NCBI RefSeq assembly: GCF_018324205.1
Contig: NZ_AP023356.1
Coordinates: forward strand, 3,241,501 to 3,305,500
Direction of reading: 5' to 3'
DNA length: 64,000 nt
Origin: Actinoplanes ianthinogenes
Lineage (GTDB): Bacteria; Actinomycetota; Actinomycetes; Mycobacteriales; Micromonosporaceae
Below are positions 39,130 to 48,129 of the stretch, piece after piece. Below the pieces are notes generated by a model. The model searched no databases, was not told where the DNA came from, and saw nothing but the letters and a program-made list of their open reading frames with translations. A program made the translations under genes and the position numbers. Position 1 is the stretch's first letter. The number at the start of each line of letters is the position of its first letter.

Positions 39130-40037
39130 CGCGCAACGGCGAGCGCGTCGGCCAGGAGCGTCGGGGCGGCCCCGTCCAGCCAGGTGATGGCCGGGTCCCG
39201 GCGGAACCAGGAGCGCTGCCGCCGGACGAATCGCCGGGTGCCGCGAACCGTGTCGTCCTTCGCCGCCGACTCGGTCATCGTGCCGTCCAACTGGGCGATG
39301 GCCTGCTGGTAACCGAGCGCCCGGGAAGCGGTCCGTCCGTCCCGGATCCCGGCCGCGTCCAGCGCGCGCACCTCGTCGAGCAGCCCGGCCGCCCACATCT
39401 GGTCGACCCGCAGCGCGATCCGCTCGTCCAGCTCGGCGACGTCCCGGTCCACGCCGATCTGCACCGACGGGTAATGCGGTTTCGGATCCGGCAGAGCCGC
39501 GGTGAACGGCCGGCCGGTCAGCTCGATGACCTCCAGGGCGCGGACGATCCGCCGGCCGTTGGAGGGCAGGATCCGGCCGGCCGCGACCGGGTCGCGCTCG
39601 GCCAGCCGGGCGAACAGCGGCGCCGGGCCGGTCTCGGCCAGCTCCGCCTCCAGCCGGGCCCGGATCACCGGGTCGGTGCCGGGGAACTCGAACTCCTCCA
39701 GCACCGCGCGCACGTAGAGCCCGGAGCCGCCGACCAGCAGCGGCACCCGGCCGCGGGCCAGGATGTCGTCGATCGCGGCCCGGGCCAGCGCTTGGTACTC
39801 GGCGACGGCCGCGGTGACCGTGACGTCCCAGATGTCGAGCAGATGGTGCGGCACGCCCTCGCGCTCCGGCACGCCGAGTTTCGCGGTCCCGATGTCCATC
39901 CCGCGATACAGCTGCATCGAGTCGGCGTTGACCACCTCGCCACCCAGAGCGTGGGCGAGTGCGATGCTCAAGGCGGACTTACCGGCCGCTGTCGGCCCGA
40001 CGACGGTGACCACGCGAGGACCCGGACTCAACGACAC
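39126..40037 (-). CDS. miaA: tRNA dimethylallyltransferase
   Basis: A 303-residue enzyme that adds a dimethylallyl group to A37 of tRNAs reading UNN codons, making the substrate of MiaB (encoded at 53709-55208). The P-loop is VVGPTAAGKSALSIAL; further family motifs are NADSMQLYRGMDIGTAK, VPHHLLDI and RALEVIELTGRPF, with the late RRFVRRQRSWFRRD. The start is uncertain: GTG at 40037 fits family length; a TTG at 40055 gives six more residues; neither has a good ribosome binding site, so the mRNA may be nearly leaderless. Divergent from the DUF349 gene. Confidence 0.93.
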   Translation of the reverse strand: MSLSPGPRVVTVVGPTAAGKSALSIALAHALGGEVVNADSMQLYRGMDIGTAKLGVPEREGVPHHLLDIWDVTVTAAVAEYQALARAAIDDILARGRVPLLVGGSGLYVRAVLEEFEFPGTDPVIRARLEAELAETGPAPLFARLAERDPVAAGRILPSNGRRIVRALEVIELTGRPFTAALPDPKPHYPSVQIGVDRDVAELDERIALRVDQMWAAGLLDEVRALDAAGIRDGRTASRALGYQQAIAQLDGTMTESAAKDDTVRGTRRFVRRQRSWFRRDPAITWLDGAAPTLLADALAVAR

Positions 40038-40216
40038 GGAGCAACCGTAGGACAAGGTTGTGTCACGGTCGTCGGCGGGAGCTTTCCCCTAACCGGGTTG
40101 GACCTGTGACAATGCGCGAGAAAGAATGCCCCTGAGAAGGGTGGCATTCCACTGCGCTGTGGCGGTGGCCGGGGACCGGGCTGGTCCTTCGGCGCCGGGA
40201 GAACGAGGATGAGCTC

Positions 40217-41425
40217 ATGAACGACTGGACGGCCTTCGGGCGCGTGGATGCCGACGGCACCGTGTACGTGAAGACCGCCGAGGGCGACCGGGTGGTCGGC
40301 TCGTGGCAGGCCGGGACCCCGGAGGAGGGCTTGGCCCACTTCGCCCGGCGATTCGAGGACCTGGTGACCGAGGTCGACCTCGTCGAGGCTCGCCTCAAGT
40401 CGGGCGCGGCGGACGCGTCCCACTCGCTGAGCAGCGTCAAGCGGCTTCGCACGCAGCTGGACGAGGCGCACGTGGTGGGCGACATCGACGGTCTCGCCGC
40501 CCGGCTCGAGAAGCTGGCCGCCCTCGCCGAGGAGAAGGCCGGCGAGGCCCGCGCGGCCCGCGAGGTCGCCCGGACCGAGGCCCTCGCGCGCAAGACCGCG
40601 CTGGTCGAGGAGGCGGAGACGATCGCCGCCGAGGCCACCGGCTGGAAGTCGGCCGGCGACCGGCTCAAGGAGATCCTCGACGAGTGGAAGACCATCCGCG
40701 GCGTCGACAAGAAGACCGACGGTGAGCTGTGGAAGCGGTTCGCCGCCGCCCGGGACGGCTTCACCCGGCGCCGGGGCGCTCACTTCGCCACCCTGGACGG
40801 GCAGCGCAAGCAGGCGCAGACCGCCAAGGAGGAGCTGGTCAAGGAGGCCGAGGCGATCTCGGGCTCGGACGAGTGGAACACCACGGCGAACCGGCTCAAG
40901 GAGCTGATGGCCGAGTGGAAGGCGGCGCCGCGCGCCGCCAAGGAGGCCGAGCAGCGTCTGTGGGAACGCTTCCGGGCCGCTCAGGACGCGTTCTTCACCC
41001 GCCGCAGCGCGGTCTTCTCCGCCCGCGACGCGGAGTACCAGGGCAACCTGGAGCGCAAGCAGGCGATCCTGGCCGAGCTCGAGGCCATCGACGTCGACGC
41101 CGACGCCCGCGGCGCCCAGAACAAGCTCCGCGACGCGCAGGCCGCCTGGCACGACGCCGGCCGGGTGCCCCGCGAGGCCGCCGCCGGCCTGGACCGCCGC
41201 TGGCGGGCCGCCGAGGAGCGCATCCGGGTCGCCATGGACTCGGCGTGGCGCAAGACCAGCCCGCAGGACAACCCGCTGCTGCGCCAGATGCGCGACCAGG
41301 TCGCCGAGGCCGAGCAGCGGCTGGAGCGGGCCAAGGCGGCCGGCGACAGCCGCCGGATCAAGGAGGCCGAGCAGGCCCTCGCCTCGAAGAAGCAGTTCCT
41401 GGCCCTGGCCGAGCAGGCCAGCTGA
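40217..41425 (+). CDS. DUF349-domain coiled-coil protein
   Basis: A 402-residue highly charged, mostly helical protein. DUF349 repeats (about 65-75 residues each, with the WKAAPRAAKEAEQRLWERFR and WKTIRGVDKKTDGELWKRF pattern) recur through the middle and C-terminal parts. No membrane segment or enzyme motif. ATG at 40217 with GAGGA 9-10 bases upstream. Family function unclear; some DUF349 proteins are linked to nucleic-acid or envelope processes. It lies divergent to miaA, its usual neighbour in actinobacteria, and has its own terminator. Confidence 0.88.
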   Translation: MNDWTAFGRVDADGTVYVKTAEGDRVVGSWQAGTPEEGLAHFARRFEDLVTEVDLVEARLKSGAADASHSLSSVKRLRTQLDEAHVVGDIDGLAARLEKLAALAEEKAGEARAAREVARTEALARKTALVEEAETIAAEATGWKSAGDRLKEILDEWKTIRGVDKKTDGELWKRFAAARDGFTRRRGAHFATLDGQRKQAQTAKEELVKEAEAISGSDEWNTTANRLKELMAEWKAAPRAAKEAEQRLWERFRAAQDAFFTRRSAVFSARDAEYQGNLERKQAILAELEAIDVDADARGAQNKLRDAQAAWHDAGRVPREAAAGLDRRWRAAEERIRVAMDSAWRKTSPQDNPLLRQMRDQVAEAEQRLERAKAAGDSRRIKEAEQALASKKQFLALAEQAS

Positions 41426-41440
41426 GTTTCACTCGATCGG

Positions 41441-41468
41441 GGGCGGTGGTCCGGGTGGACCGCCGCCC
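41441..41468 (+). terminator. Terminator after the DUF349 gene
   Basis: A 12-bp stem (GGGCGGTGGTCC, 41441-41452, with 41457-41468; one G-U pair) and 4-base loop start 15 bases past the stop, followed by TTCGGCGTTT. It separates the housekeeping gene from the cassette beginning at 41529. Confidence 0.7.
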
Positions 41469-41528
41469 TTCGGCGTTTCCTGACCCGTGCGCCACCATGG
41501 ACCTATTGGCCGATCCACGGAGATGGTG

Positions 41529-43367
41529 GTGGCACCGGTGCGGATGGAACCACGGCAGCACCTGCTGGAAACCTGGAAAGTCACCGTCAATACCTGTTGG
41601 CGCGACGGCGCCTGGGACTGGGACGGCCGCGACGGATCCCATTCGATCAGTGACGCCGAGCAGCTGCTGTGCCTGCTGAGGCCGGCGACGCAGCTCCCGC
41701 CGTTCGCACTGGACCGTCCAAACCTCACTGCCGAACACATCTTGGAAGTGCTGGCACCGCTCGGCAACGAAAAGACGATTCCCCTGCGGTTGGTGGACAT
41801 CGCCACAGAGTTCTTCACCCGACATGTTGATGGAACGGGGCGGCCGATTTTCTCCGGCGGCGGCTACCTCAGCGCCCGTGACGATGACCGGCTGCCCGAC
41901 GTCCAGCGGGATCGCGACATCGTGGAGTCGTTCGCCGTCTCGGTGACGCTCTGCCTGGCGACGATCGGCTTCGTCCGTGTCTTTCGGCAGGCGGTCACTC
42001 GGAGGGAGATCCTCGAGCGGCTGCGTGTCCTGGAGCAGCTGGCGAGCGCCCGGCTCACCGCCGCCCTCATCGGCCTGCTGCGTAGCTTCGCCCTATACGT
42101 CTTCGATGCCGATGACGACCCGGGGCGGATCCTGATCGGGACGATCAACAAGTCCGGCCTGCCCGCCAAGCAGGTGGTCGGGCAGTTCCGGGACGCTCTC
42201 CAGGAGACGATCGCCTCGTTCGAAGAGGTGCTCATCGGCTCGGGCCAGACCAGGGAACTGTCGTACGACAACCGCCTCTTCGAGTGTGGCTGGTCCTGGG
42301 GGATCGTCGCGGACGCACCCCGGGTCGAGACGGCGACCGCCGAGGACATCGGTGAGCAGCCGGACGGTGTCGCCGACAACCGGCCGAACCTGTACTTCAC
42401 CGTCGTCGCGGTCGACGCGATCGAGGAACTGCTCACCGAACGGACCCGGGTGCTGGGCCTGCTGAACGAGGAGCAGCAGCGGCTCACCCGGGCGCTCCAG
42501 CTGCGCTGGGATCTGACCGTCGGCTACTGGGCGACGGTGGCGACGTTCGGCGGCGGACCGGTGTGGCCGCTGGAGGATCCACCCTGGACGACCACCGACG
42601 GACTGAGCAGTGAGTACCACACGCTGCTGCTGACCTCGATCACGGTGAAGGACCTGGTCCGGCGACGCGGCTCGGACGCCGAGCTGGCCCGGATCGGCAC
42701 GTTGCTCGCCGACCTGGCGAACGAGGCCCGGGTGACTCGCCGGCATCGCCCCGGCGACTCCGGGATCCGGCTGCACGCACCCGGCCTGCCGATAGCGTTG
42801 GAGAGCCGGGCCGGCGGCGACGAGGTGCGAGCGGTCTGGGTGGTGCAGGATTTCGCCCCGCAGCTGATGGAGCGCTGCCTGGTGATCGCCGGGCTGCTGC
42901 GCGACGTCGACGAGCGCGCCCGCCTGGTGCACCTGGCCGACCGCATCTGGGACCACCTGGTGCGCCGTCGGCAGGACCGTGGCCTGTGGGACCGGCCGGA
43001 CCGGGTGTTCGAGGAGCTACCCGAGCATGCCGGCGTGTCGTGGCGCCTCACCGAGCGGGCGATCCGGTGCATGGTCGGCGCGGCGCACCTGGTCAGCGCG
43101 GAGCCGCCGGTCAACGATCGCCTCGTGGTCCAGGCGCGCGATCTGCTCCACGAGGCCGAACACCGCTACGACATGGAGTTGATGCACGGTAACGACCGCG
43201 TCAGTCCCGGGGTGCACGACGTGCTGGTCCGGGCCCGGGCCTCATTGGAGCGGGCGCGGCGCTGCGCCCGGACCCGGCCCGGTACCGCCGTGGCGCTCGC
43301 CTCCACGGTCCTGGTCCTGCTCGACCAGCTCGACGCCGTCCGGGCGAACGACAGCACGGTGTTCTGA
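41529..43367 (+). CDS. SCO2524-family protein, first gene of an uncharacterised four-gene cassette
   Basis: A 612-residue protein without a known catalytic motif. The opening MEPRQHLLETWK and SHSISDAEQLLCLLRPATQ are, from memory, hallmarks of the SCO2524 family of actinobacteria. The remainder is predominantly helical with acidic and arginine-rich stretches. A moderately hydrophobic segment (VSVTLCLATIGFVRVF) is too weak to call a membrane helix. The start is ambiguous: GTG at 41529 has GGAG 6 bases upstream; ATG at 41544 is closer to the conserved N-terminus. Its TGA shares its last base with the ATG of the P-loop gene (TGATG), so translation is coupled. First gene of the operon running to 46172. 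Function unknown. Confidence 0.8.
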   Translation: MAPVRMEPRQHLLETWKVTVNTCWRDGAWDWDGRDGSHSISDAEQLLCLLRPATQLPPFALDRPNLTAEHILEVLAPLGNEKTIPLRLVDIATEFFTRHVDGTGRPIFSGGGYLSARDDDRLPDVQRDRDIVESFAVSVTLCLATIGFVRVFRQAVTRREILERLRVLEQLASARLTAALIGLLRSFALYVFDADDDPGRILIGTINKSGLPAKQVVGQFRDALQETIASFEEVLIGSGQTRELSYDNRLFECGWSWGIVADAPRVETATAEDIGEQPDGVADNRPNLYFTVVAVDAIEELLTERTRVLGLLNEEQQRLTRALQLRWDLTVGYWATVATFGGGPVWPLEDPPWTTTDGLSSEYHTLLLTSITVKDLVRRRGSDAELARIGTLLADLANEARVTRRHRPGDSGIRLHAPGLPIALESRAGGDEVRAVWVVQDFAPQLMERCLVIAGLLRDVDERARLVHLADRIWDHLVRRRQDRGLWDRPDRVFEELPEHAGVSWRLTERAIRCMVGAAHLVSAEPPVNDRLVVQARDLLHEAEHRYDMELMHGNDRVSPGVHDVLVRARASLERARRCARTRPGTAVALASTVLVLLDQLDAVRANDSTVF

Positions 43368-44284
43368 TGCTCGTCTTCGCCGCGTCCGACAAGGGTGGCG
43401 CCGGCCGCTCGGTGACCAGCAGCAACGTCGCCTACCGCGCCGCATTGCGCGGGGATGACGTCGCCTACCTGGATTTCGACCTCGGTTCGCCGACGGCGGG
43501 CGCGATCTTCGGCATCGATCGGGCGGAGACCGGCACGACCGGCGGAGCAGGGCTGCACAGGTACCTGATGCGCCAGGTGGCGGCACCCGATCCGATCGAG
43601 GTCTGGCAGCAGGCGGCCCGGCAGGCCATCCGGCACCGGCCACCGGGGACCGGACGCCTGACCTTGTTCCCCGGCGACGTGGGCGGAGGTGAGTTCCTGA
43701 CCAACACGAATCTCATCGACCCGTGCCTGGACCTCTTCCTGCGGCTCAACGAGCAGTTCGGCATCTGTTTCGTCGATCTCAGCGCCGGGCGCAGCCTCGC
43801 CGTGGAACTGATGCTGCGGGTGACCGCGTTGCCCCAGATGCGGACCATCACCTGCCGCTGGCTGGTCTTCCACCGCTGGACGGTGCAGCATGTGATCGCC
43901 GCGGGCGGGCTGGTCCACGGACCCCGAGGACTGCTGGAGACGGCACGACGGTACAAACACGATCCCGAACACTTCACGGGCAACCTGCGATACGTCCGGA
44001 CGGCGGTGATCGACCCGAGCTCGCTGACGCACCGGGGCCTGAGCGCCGAGCAGGGTTCGTGGATCAACGACCGTAACCAGCGCCTGAACCAGCTCGCCGG
44101 CGAGTATCAGGTCGGACGGAGCCGCCTCCTGGGATCGGTGCCCCTGGACCCGATGCTGCAATGGCAGGAACAGCTGGTCACCGACGAGGACGTGGTGCGG
44201 GGCGTCGCGAACGTGGCGACCCGCAACGCCTTCGACGACCTGGCTCGGCGGCTTGTCGACGACGCCGCCTGGGAGACGCTGTGA
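43367..44284 (+). CDS. SCO2523-family variant P-loop (ParA/MinD-like) protein
   Basis: A 305-residue member of the ParA/MinD/SIMIBI class. The N-terminus FAASDKGGAGRSVTSSN is a deviant Walker A: the signature lysine (K9) is kept, but the lysine that normally contacts the beta/gamma phosphates is arginine (R14). Walker A' is VAYLDFDLGSPT and Walker B is FVDLSAGRSLA. NCBI-style family naming, as I recall it, is SCO2523 family variant P-loop protein, which fits. Such proteins position cargo or act as nucleotide-dependent switches; Arg in the P-loop may allow binding with slow or no hydrolysis. It overlaps both neighbours by a few bases (TGATG, GTGA). Partner proteins are presumably the three other cassette genes. 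Confidence 0.87.
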   Translation: MLVFAASDKGGAGRSVTSSNVAYRAALRGDDVAYLDFDLGSPTAGAIFGIDRAETGTTGGAGLHRYLMRQVAAPDPIEVWQQAARQAIRHRPPGTGRLTLFPGDVGGGEFLTNTNLIDPCLDLFLRLNEQFGICFVDLSAGRSLAVELMLRVTALPQMRTITCRWLVFHRWTVQHVIAAGGLVHGPRGLLETARRYKHDPEHFTGNLRYVRTAVIDPSSLTHRGLSAEQGSWINDRNQRLNQLAGEYQVGRSRLLGSVPLDPMLQWQEQLVTDEDVVRGVANVATRNAFDDLARRLVDDAAWETL

Positions 44285-45225
44285 CGGGCGGTGCGGTGTC
44301 CGGCGGGTTCGACTATCGGGAAGCCGGTCCGGAGGCGGCGACGTCGTCGGTGGCCCTGTCGCATCTCTCCGTCGAGCTGGGCCACCTCTTCCCGGAGGAC
44401 CTGGCCGAGGGCACCCTGACCGGCCATTTCGCCGTGGTGGCACCGTGGGTGCAGGCCACCGCCGCGCTCGCTCGCCGCCGAGCCACCAAAGCCCGGATCA
44501 GCACCTGCCTCCTGATCGTGGACCACGCCGACGGATCCGGCAGCCCGCGGGACGTCATCCCGCGGATCCAGGCGGCCGCGAAGCACAGCGGTCTCGCCGT
44601 CGACTACGTCGCCCGGGAGTCGGCCCTGACCGACGGCCCGGCCCGCGAGGTGTTCGACCGCATCGTGCCGGAGCCGCACCCCGGCACCACCGGCACCCGG
44701 CCGCCGCTCGACCGGAGCGGCTGGCTGTGCAACGGGCAGCGGTCGCCCACGGCCGGCGCCGCACCGGCGATGACCGGATCGGCGTGGCAGCCGCCGGCGC
44801 AGACCGGCGCCCGCCAATCGATCTTTGTCGACGTCGAGCTCCGGGACAGCGACGGCGGAGGATGGTCGGTCACGCTGCTCCGGGCGGTGTGGCAGCTGCT
44901 CCGGCTCGGCCTGCTCCGTCCGGAGGATGCCCGCCTGACCGCGCCGGAACCGGCCGGCACGCTTCCGGAGAGCTGGGCCGAGTTGCCGCCGGTGGTCCGG
45001 CTGACGGAACGCCCGGCGCCGCTCTGCGCGTACCAAAACTTCTCGGTCCTGCCCACCCGCTTCCTGGAGGTGGAGGTGGCCGCGGGTCTGGTCTTGTCGA
45101 TGGTCCGGCTCACTCCGGGGATCGACGATCAGGTGATCATGCGGGCTCGGCGGGAAGGCATCAGGCTGCCGGCCGCACCGCAGGACCGCGTCGACCGCGC
45201 CTTTCTCACCACGGACCTGCGATGA
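44281..45225 (+). CDS. SCO2522-family protein
   Basis: A 314-residue soluble protein of unknown function. The N-terminal region (ALSHLSVELGHLFPEDLAEG, about residues 24-43) and SPRDVIPRIQAAAKHSGL fit the SCO2522 family seen in Streptomyces cassettes. A Pro/Gly-rich variable stretch (about residues 120-170) separates it from a second half with SIFVDVELRDSDGGGWSVTLLRA and LPTRFLEVEVAAGL. The start is the GTG within the upstream stop (GTGA at 44281-44284), and its own stop overlaps the next ATG. No enzyme motif recognised. Confidence 0.82.
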   Translation: MTGGAVSGGFDYREAGPEAATSSVALSHLSVELGHLFPEDLAEGTLTGHFAVVAPWVQATAALARRRATKARISTCLLIVDHADGSGSPRDVIPRIQAAAKHSGLAVDYVARESALTDGPAREVFDRIVPEPHPGTTGTRPPLDRSGWLCNGQRSPTAGAAPAMTGSAWQPPAQTGARQSIFVDVELRDSDGGGWSVTLLRAVWQLLRLGLLRPEDARLTAPEPAGTLPESWAELPPVVRLTERPAPLCAYQNFSVLPTRFLEVEVAAGLVLSMVRLTPGIDDQVIMRARREGIRLPAAPQDRVDRAFLTTDLR

Positions 45226-46172
45226 CGCACGCAGGACTCGGGCTGGCGTTCGGCGAGGTGCGCACCGCTCTGCTGCAGAACTCCCGGCCGCTGTCCGCGG
45301 ACCGGGCCGCCGAGATCCTCGACCTGGTTGCCGGCGAGCGGGTCCGCCGGATCCACCGGCCGATCGACCGGGCGATCTCCGCGGACCGGTGGGAGGGCGT
45401 CGACTGCCGGTTGCCGTCGTCCCGCGGGGCGCACACGCGCGGGGTCGGCACCCTGGCCTCGCACGCGATCGTCACCGGCGGCCACGTCGCGCAGGGCTCC
45501 ACCCACGCTGACCTGATCGCCGCGCCCTCCACCCGGCGGCAGCCGTGGTCGCACTACCTGGCCACGCCGGGGCGGCTCGAGATCATCGGCAAGTACCGGC
45601 CCGACGAGATCGCCGGCGGTCTCCTCCGGGACGGCACGGATCCGGGCGTTCTCGACGTCGGCGCGATCGCCGACCGGGGTCTCGACATCGTTCAGCGAGA
45701 CGCCCGGCTCGACCACCTGCCCCCGCTGCGCGCGCCACGAACAGCGTTCCGCTGGGTGGCGTACCTGGGCGCGGAGACGCTCACCGGCGCCTACACGATC
45801 GAGTCCGAGCGGCTCCGGACGCTGCGCCTGACCGTGCCCGGCCAGGAGTTGCCCGCGGTCGTCCGGCTCTGCGAGGACCTGGCGCTGCACGACTGGCTGC
45901 TCACCGCGCTGACGGCGATCGTCGAGGCAGCGCTGACCGGCGACCACGATCAGGCCGAACGGGTCCGGCGGCTGCGGCCGGCGATCGAGCATCTGGCGCA
46001 TCTGTGGATGCCGGGAGCACAGGTGGACGAGGAGCTGATGCCGGTCTGGACCGCCCTGAACCGGCGGCCCGGGTTCGACCGGCAGTGGACCGCCACTGTC
46101 ACCCGGGTTCGCGATCTTCTGACGCTGACCGCGGCTCGGGACCGGGTGTCGCGGCCTCCAGGGGACGACTGA
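45222..46172 (+). CDS. SCO2521-family protein
   Basis: A 316-residue soluble protein of unknown function, last of the cassette. The opening LAFGEVRTALLQNSRPLS and RIHRPIDRAISADRWEGVDC match my memory of the SCO2521 family. The middle is beta-rich (FRWVAYLGAETLTGAYTIES), and the C-terminus is helical with a TALTAIVEAAL helix. ATG overlaps the previous stop (ATGA). Its last 74 bases overlap the 3' end of the convergent membrane-protein gene. Confidence 0.82.
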   Translation: MTHAGLGLAFGEVRTALLQNSRPLSADRAAEILDLVAGERVRRIHRPIDRAISADRWEGVDCRLPSSRGAHTRGVGTLASHAIVTGGHVAQGSTHADLIAAPSTRRQPWSHYLATPGRLEIIGKYRPDEIAGGLLRDGTDPGVLDVGAIADRGLDIVQRDARLDHLPPLRAPRTAFRWVAYLGAETLTGAYTIESERLRTLRLTVPGQELPAVVRLCEDLALHDWLLTALTAIVEAALTGDHDQAERVRRLRPAIEHLAHLWMPGAQVDEELMPVWTALNRRPGFDRQWTATVTRVRDLLTLTAARDRVSRPPGDD

Positions 46173-47103
46173 TCCGCCACAGGTGCTCGAAGATGTTCGC
46201 CAGCTCCTTGACCCGGCGTTCGCGCATGATCAGGCGAGTCTGGGCCAGGACCGGGCGGGCGTCCGGCTCGGTGGTCGAGGCGGACATCGTCTCGTAGCCG
46301 ACCGCGGCGTCGAAGATGATGAAGTCGACGATGGACGGCTTCATCGCATGCGGGATGTCGTCGTGGTCCAGGACTCGCACGTCGATGCCCATCTTGCCCT
46401 GGTACCGGCAGGCGTCGACGAAGTCCTGCTGGCTGGCCATCTCCGGGTGGGGCAACAGGAAGATCCGGCGAATCCGCACCCCGCGCTCCACGGCCTGCCG
46501 CTGGTACTCCAGATAGTGCCGGCCGATGTCGCTGTTCCAGAAACCGCGGTCCACGCCGTCGGTGCTGATCGCGTCGAGGCTGGTGGTGGTGTGCTGGGCC
46601 AGGCCGAGCAGCCAGTCGCGGTCCTCGCCGTAATAGGTCGTCTCGCCGCCCTCGGACAGCTCACCCATGAACTCGCCGAGTTCCCGGAGGCGGGACTCGG
46701 CGAGGTTGTGGATGATCGGCGGCGAGCTCGGCAGGATCCCGGTGGACTGGCGGACCAGCTGCGCCAGCACGTCGTGCTGCATGGCCGAACTCTCGATCAG
46801 GTGGAACAGCTCGGTGGCCTTGTTGATCTCGGAGAACTTGCGGTCGACCAGCACGTTGATCTCGCGCAGCGACTCCAGCTGGCGGCTCTCCACCACGGTC
46901 AGCCGCTCCTCGAACATGATCAGAAAGCGAACGATGAGCACGATGCCACCGATCAGCACGGAGAGCAGGAGGCTGATCTCCAACGGCTGATTCAGCGCAT
47001 TGGTCAGCAGAAACGTCACGCCACCCGAGGCGATGGTGGCAAGGGTCAGACGAAGGACATCGGTCTTGGTGCCCGCTGCGGCCATGTCTTCATTGGACCC
47101 CAT
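46099..47103 (-). CDS. Membrane-anchored protein with C-terminal PLD-like or nucleotide-sensor-like domain
   Basis: A 334-residue protein. Two hydrophobic helices near residues 18-62 (LTLATIASGGVTFLLTNAL, ISLLLSVLIGGIVLIVRFLI) form a hairpin; a coiled coil (VVESRQLESLREINVLVDRK) follows, then a soluble domain from about residue 140. This domain ends in strands and helices such as RIRRIFLLPHP, GIDVRVLDHDD and DFIIFDAAVG, reminiscent of half of a phospholipase D-like fold without an HKD motif, so it may be a non-catalytic regulatory form. The start is ATG at 47103 (weak ribosome binding site) 39 bases from the divergent oxidase gene. It overlaps the cassette gene by 74 bases. Whether it works with the cassette is unknown. 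Confidence 0.7.
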   Translation of the reverse strand: MGSNEDMAAAGTKTDVLRLTLATIASGGVTFLLTNALNQPLEISLLLSVLIGGIVLIVRFLIMFEERLTVVESRQLESLREINVLVDRKFSEINKATELFHLIESSAMQHDVLAQLVRQSTGILPSSPPIIHNLAESRLRELGEFMGELSEGGETTYYGEDRDWLLGLAQHTTTSLDAISTDGVDRGFWNSDIGRHYLEYQRQAVERGVRIRRIFLLPHPEMASQQDFVDACRYQGKMGIDVRVLDHDDIPHAMKPSIVDFIIFDAAVGYETMSASTTEPDARPVLAQTRLIMRERRVKELANIFEHLWRISRPLEAATPGPEPRSASEDREPG

Positions 47104-47142
47104 CACCGCCACAGATTCGACCTGCGCCGATACGCTCAGGTG

Positions 47143-48099
47143 ATGGCCGCTAATCAGCAACCTCTCCTGGTGATCGGCGCGGGTGTCATCGGGCTGACCA
47201 CGGCGCTGCGACTGGCCGAGGCGGGCCTGCCCGTTCGCGTGCTGGCCGACGAGCCACCCGCCCGGACCACCTCGGCCGCCGCCGGCGCGATGTGGGAGCC
47301 CTACCTCACCGAGCATCCGGACATGGACCGCTGGAGCCGGGTGACCTATGAGCGGCTGCTGGCCGAGGCGGACGATCCCCGGACCGGCGTACGGGTGGTG
47401 CGCGGGGTGGAGGCGACCCGCGACCGGATCGACGTGCCGGACTGGGCGCGGGAGCTACCGGAGCACACCGAGGTCGACCCGGGCACCCTGCCCCCGGGCT
47501 TCGCGACCGGCTGGGGGTTCACCACCGCTCTGATCGACATGCCGGTCTACCTCGCCCGGCTGGCCGAGCGGCTGGAGCGGCACGGGGTGCGGATCGAACG
47601 GGCGCACGTGACCGACGTGACCTCGCTGACCGGCACGGCGCCGGTGGTGGTCAACTGCACCGGCCACCGGGCAGCCCAGCTGCTCGGGGACGAGGCCGTG
47701 GAGCCGATCCGGGGGCAGCTGGTGGCGGTCCGCAACCCGGGGATCACCGAGTTCTTCTGCGAGCACACCGACGACCCGACCGCGGTGATCTATCTGCTGC
47801 CGCACGGCGACACGCTGATCCTGGGCGGCAGTGCCGAGAAGGGGTACGAGCGTCCCGAGCCGGACCCGCGGATCACCCGGGAGATCCTGCAGCGGGCGGT
47901 CGCGCTTTTCCCCGCGCTCGCCGGGGCGGAGGTGCTCGGCGAGCGGGTCGGGTTCCGGCCGTACCGGGCGCCGGTCCGGGTGGAGGCCGAGGGCCGGGTG
48001 ATCCACAACTACGGGCACGGCGGGGCCGGGGTGACCCTGTCCTGGGGATCGGCCGGGGACGTCGTCGCCATGGCGTGGGAGATCATCGGCCGGCGCTGA
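47143..48099 (+). CDS. FAD-dependent D-amino-acid oxidase (paralogue 1)
   Basis: A 318-residue flavoenzyme oxidising D-amino acids to 2-oxo acids, ammonia and hydrogen peroxide. The dinucleotide-binding motif VIGAGVIGLTTALRLAEAG is at residues 10-28; the DAAO signatures TSAAAGAMWEPYL, VVVNCTGHRA, PIRGQLVAV and the C-terminal VIHNYGHGGAGVTLSWGSA are all present. No signal peptide. ATG at 47143 just after GGTG. It is followed after 30 bases by a close paralogue; similarity includes the upstream GCGCCGATA-GCTC sequence, so the pair arose by tandem duplication. Confidence 0.93.
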   Translation: MAANQQPLLVIGAGVIGLTTALRLAEAGLPVRVLADEPPARTTSAAAGAMWEPYLTEHPDMDRWSRVTYERLLAEADDPRTGVRVVRGVEATRDRIDVPDWARELPEHTEVDPGTLPPGFATGWGFTTALIDMPVYLARLAERLERHGVRIERAHVTDVTSLTGTAPVVVNCTGHRAAQLLGDEAVEPIRGQLVAVRNPGITEFFCEHTDDPTAVIYLLPHGDTLILGGSAEKGYERPEPDPRITREILQRAVALFPALAGAEVLGERVGFRPYRAPVRVEAEGRVIHNYGHGGAGVTLSWGSAGDVVAMAWEIIGRR

Positions 48100-48129
48100 G
48101 TGGCGTCTCGCGCCGATATGCTCGCCGGC

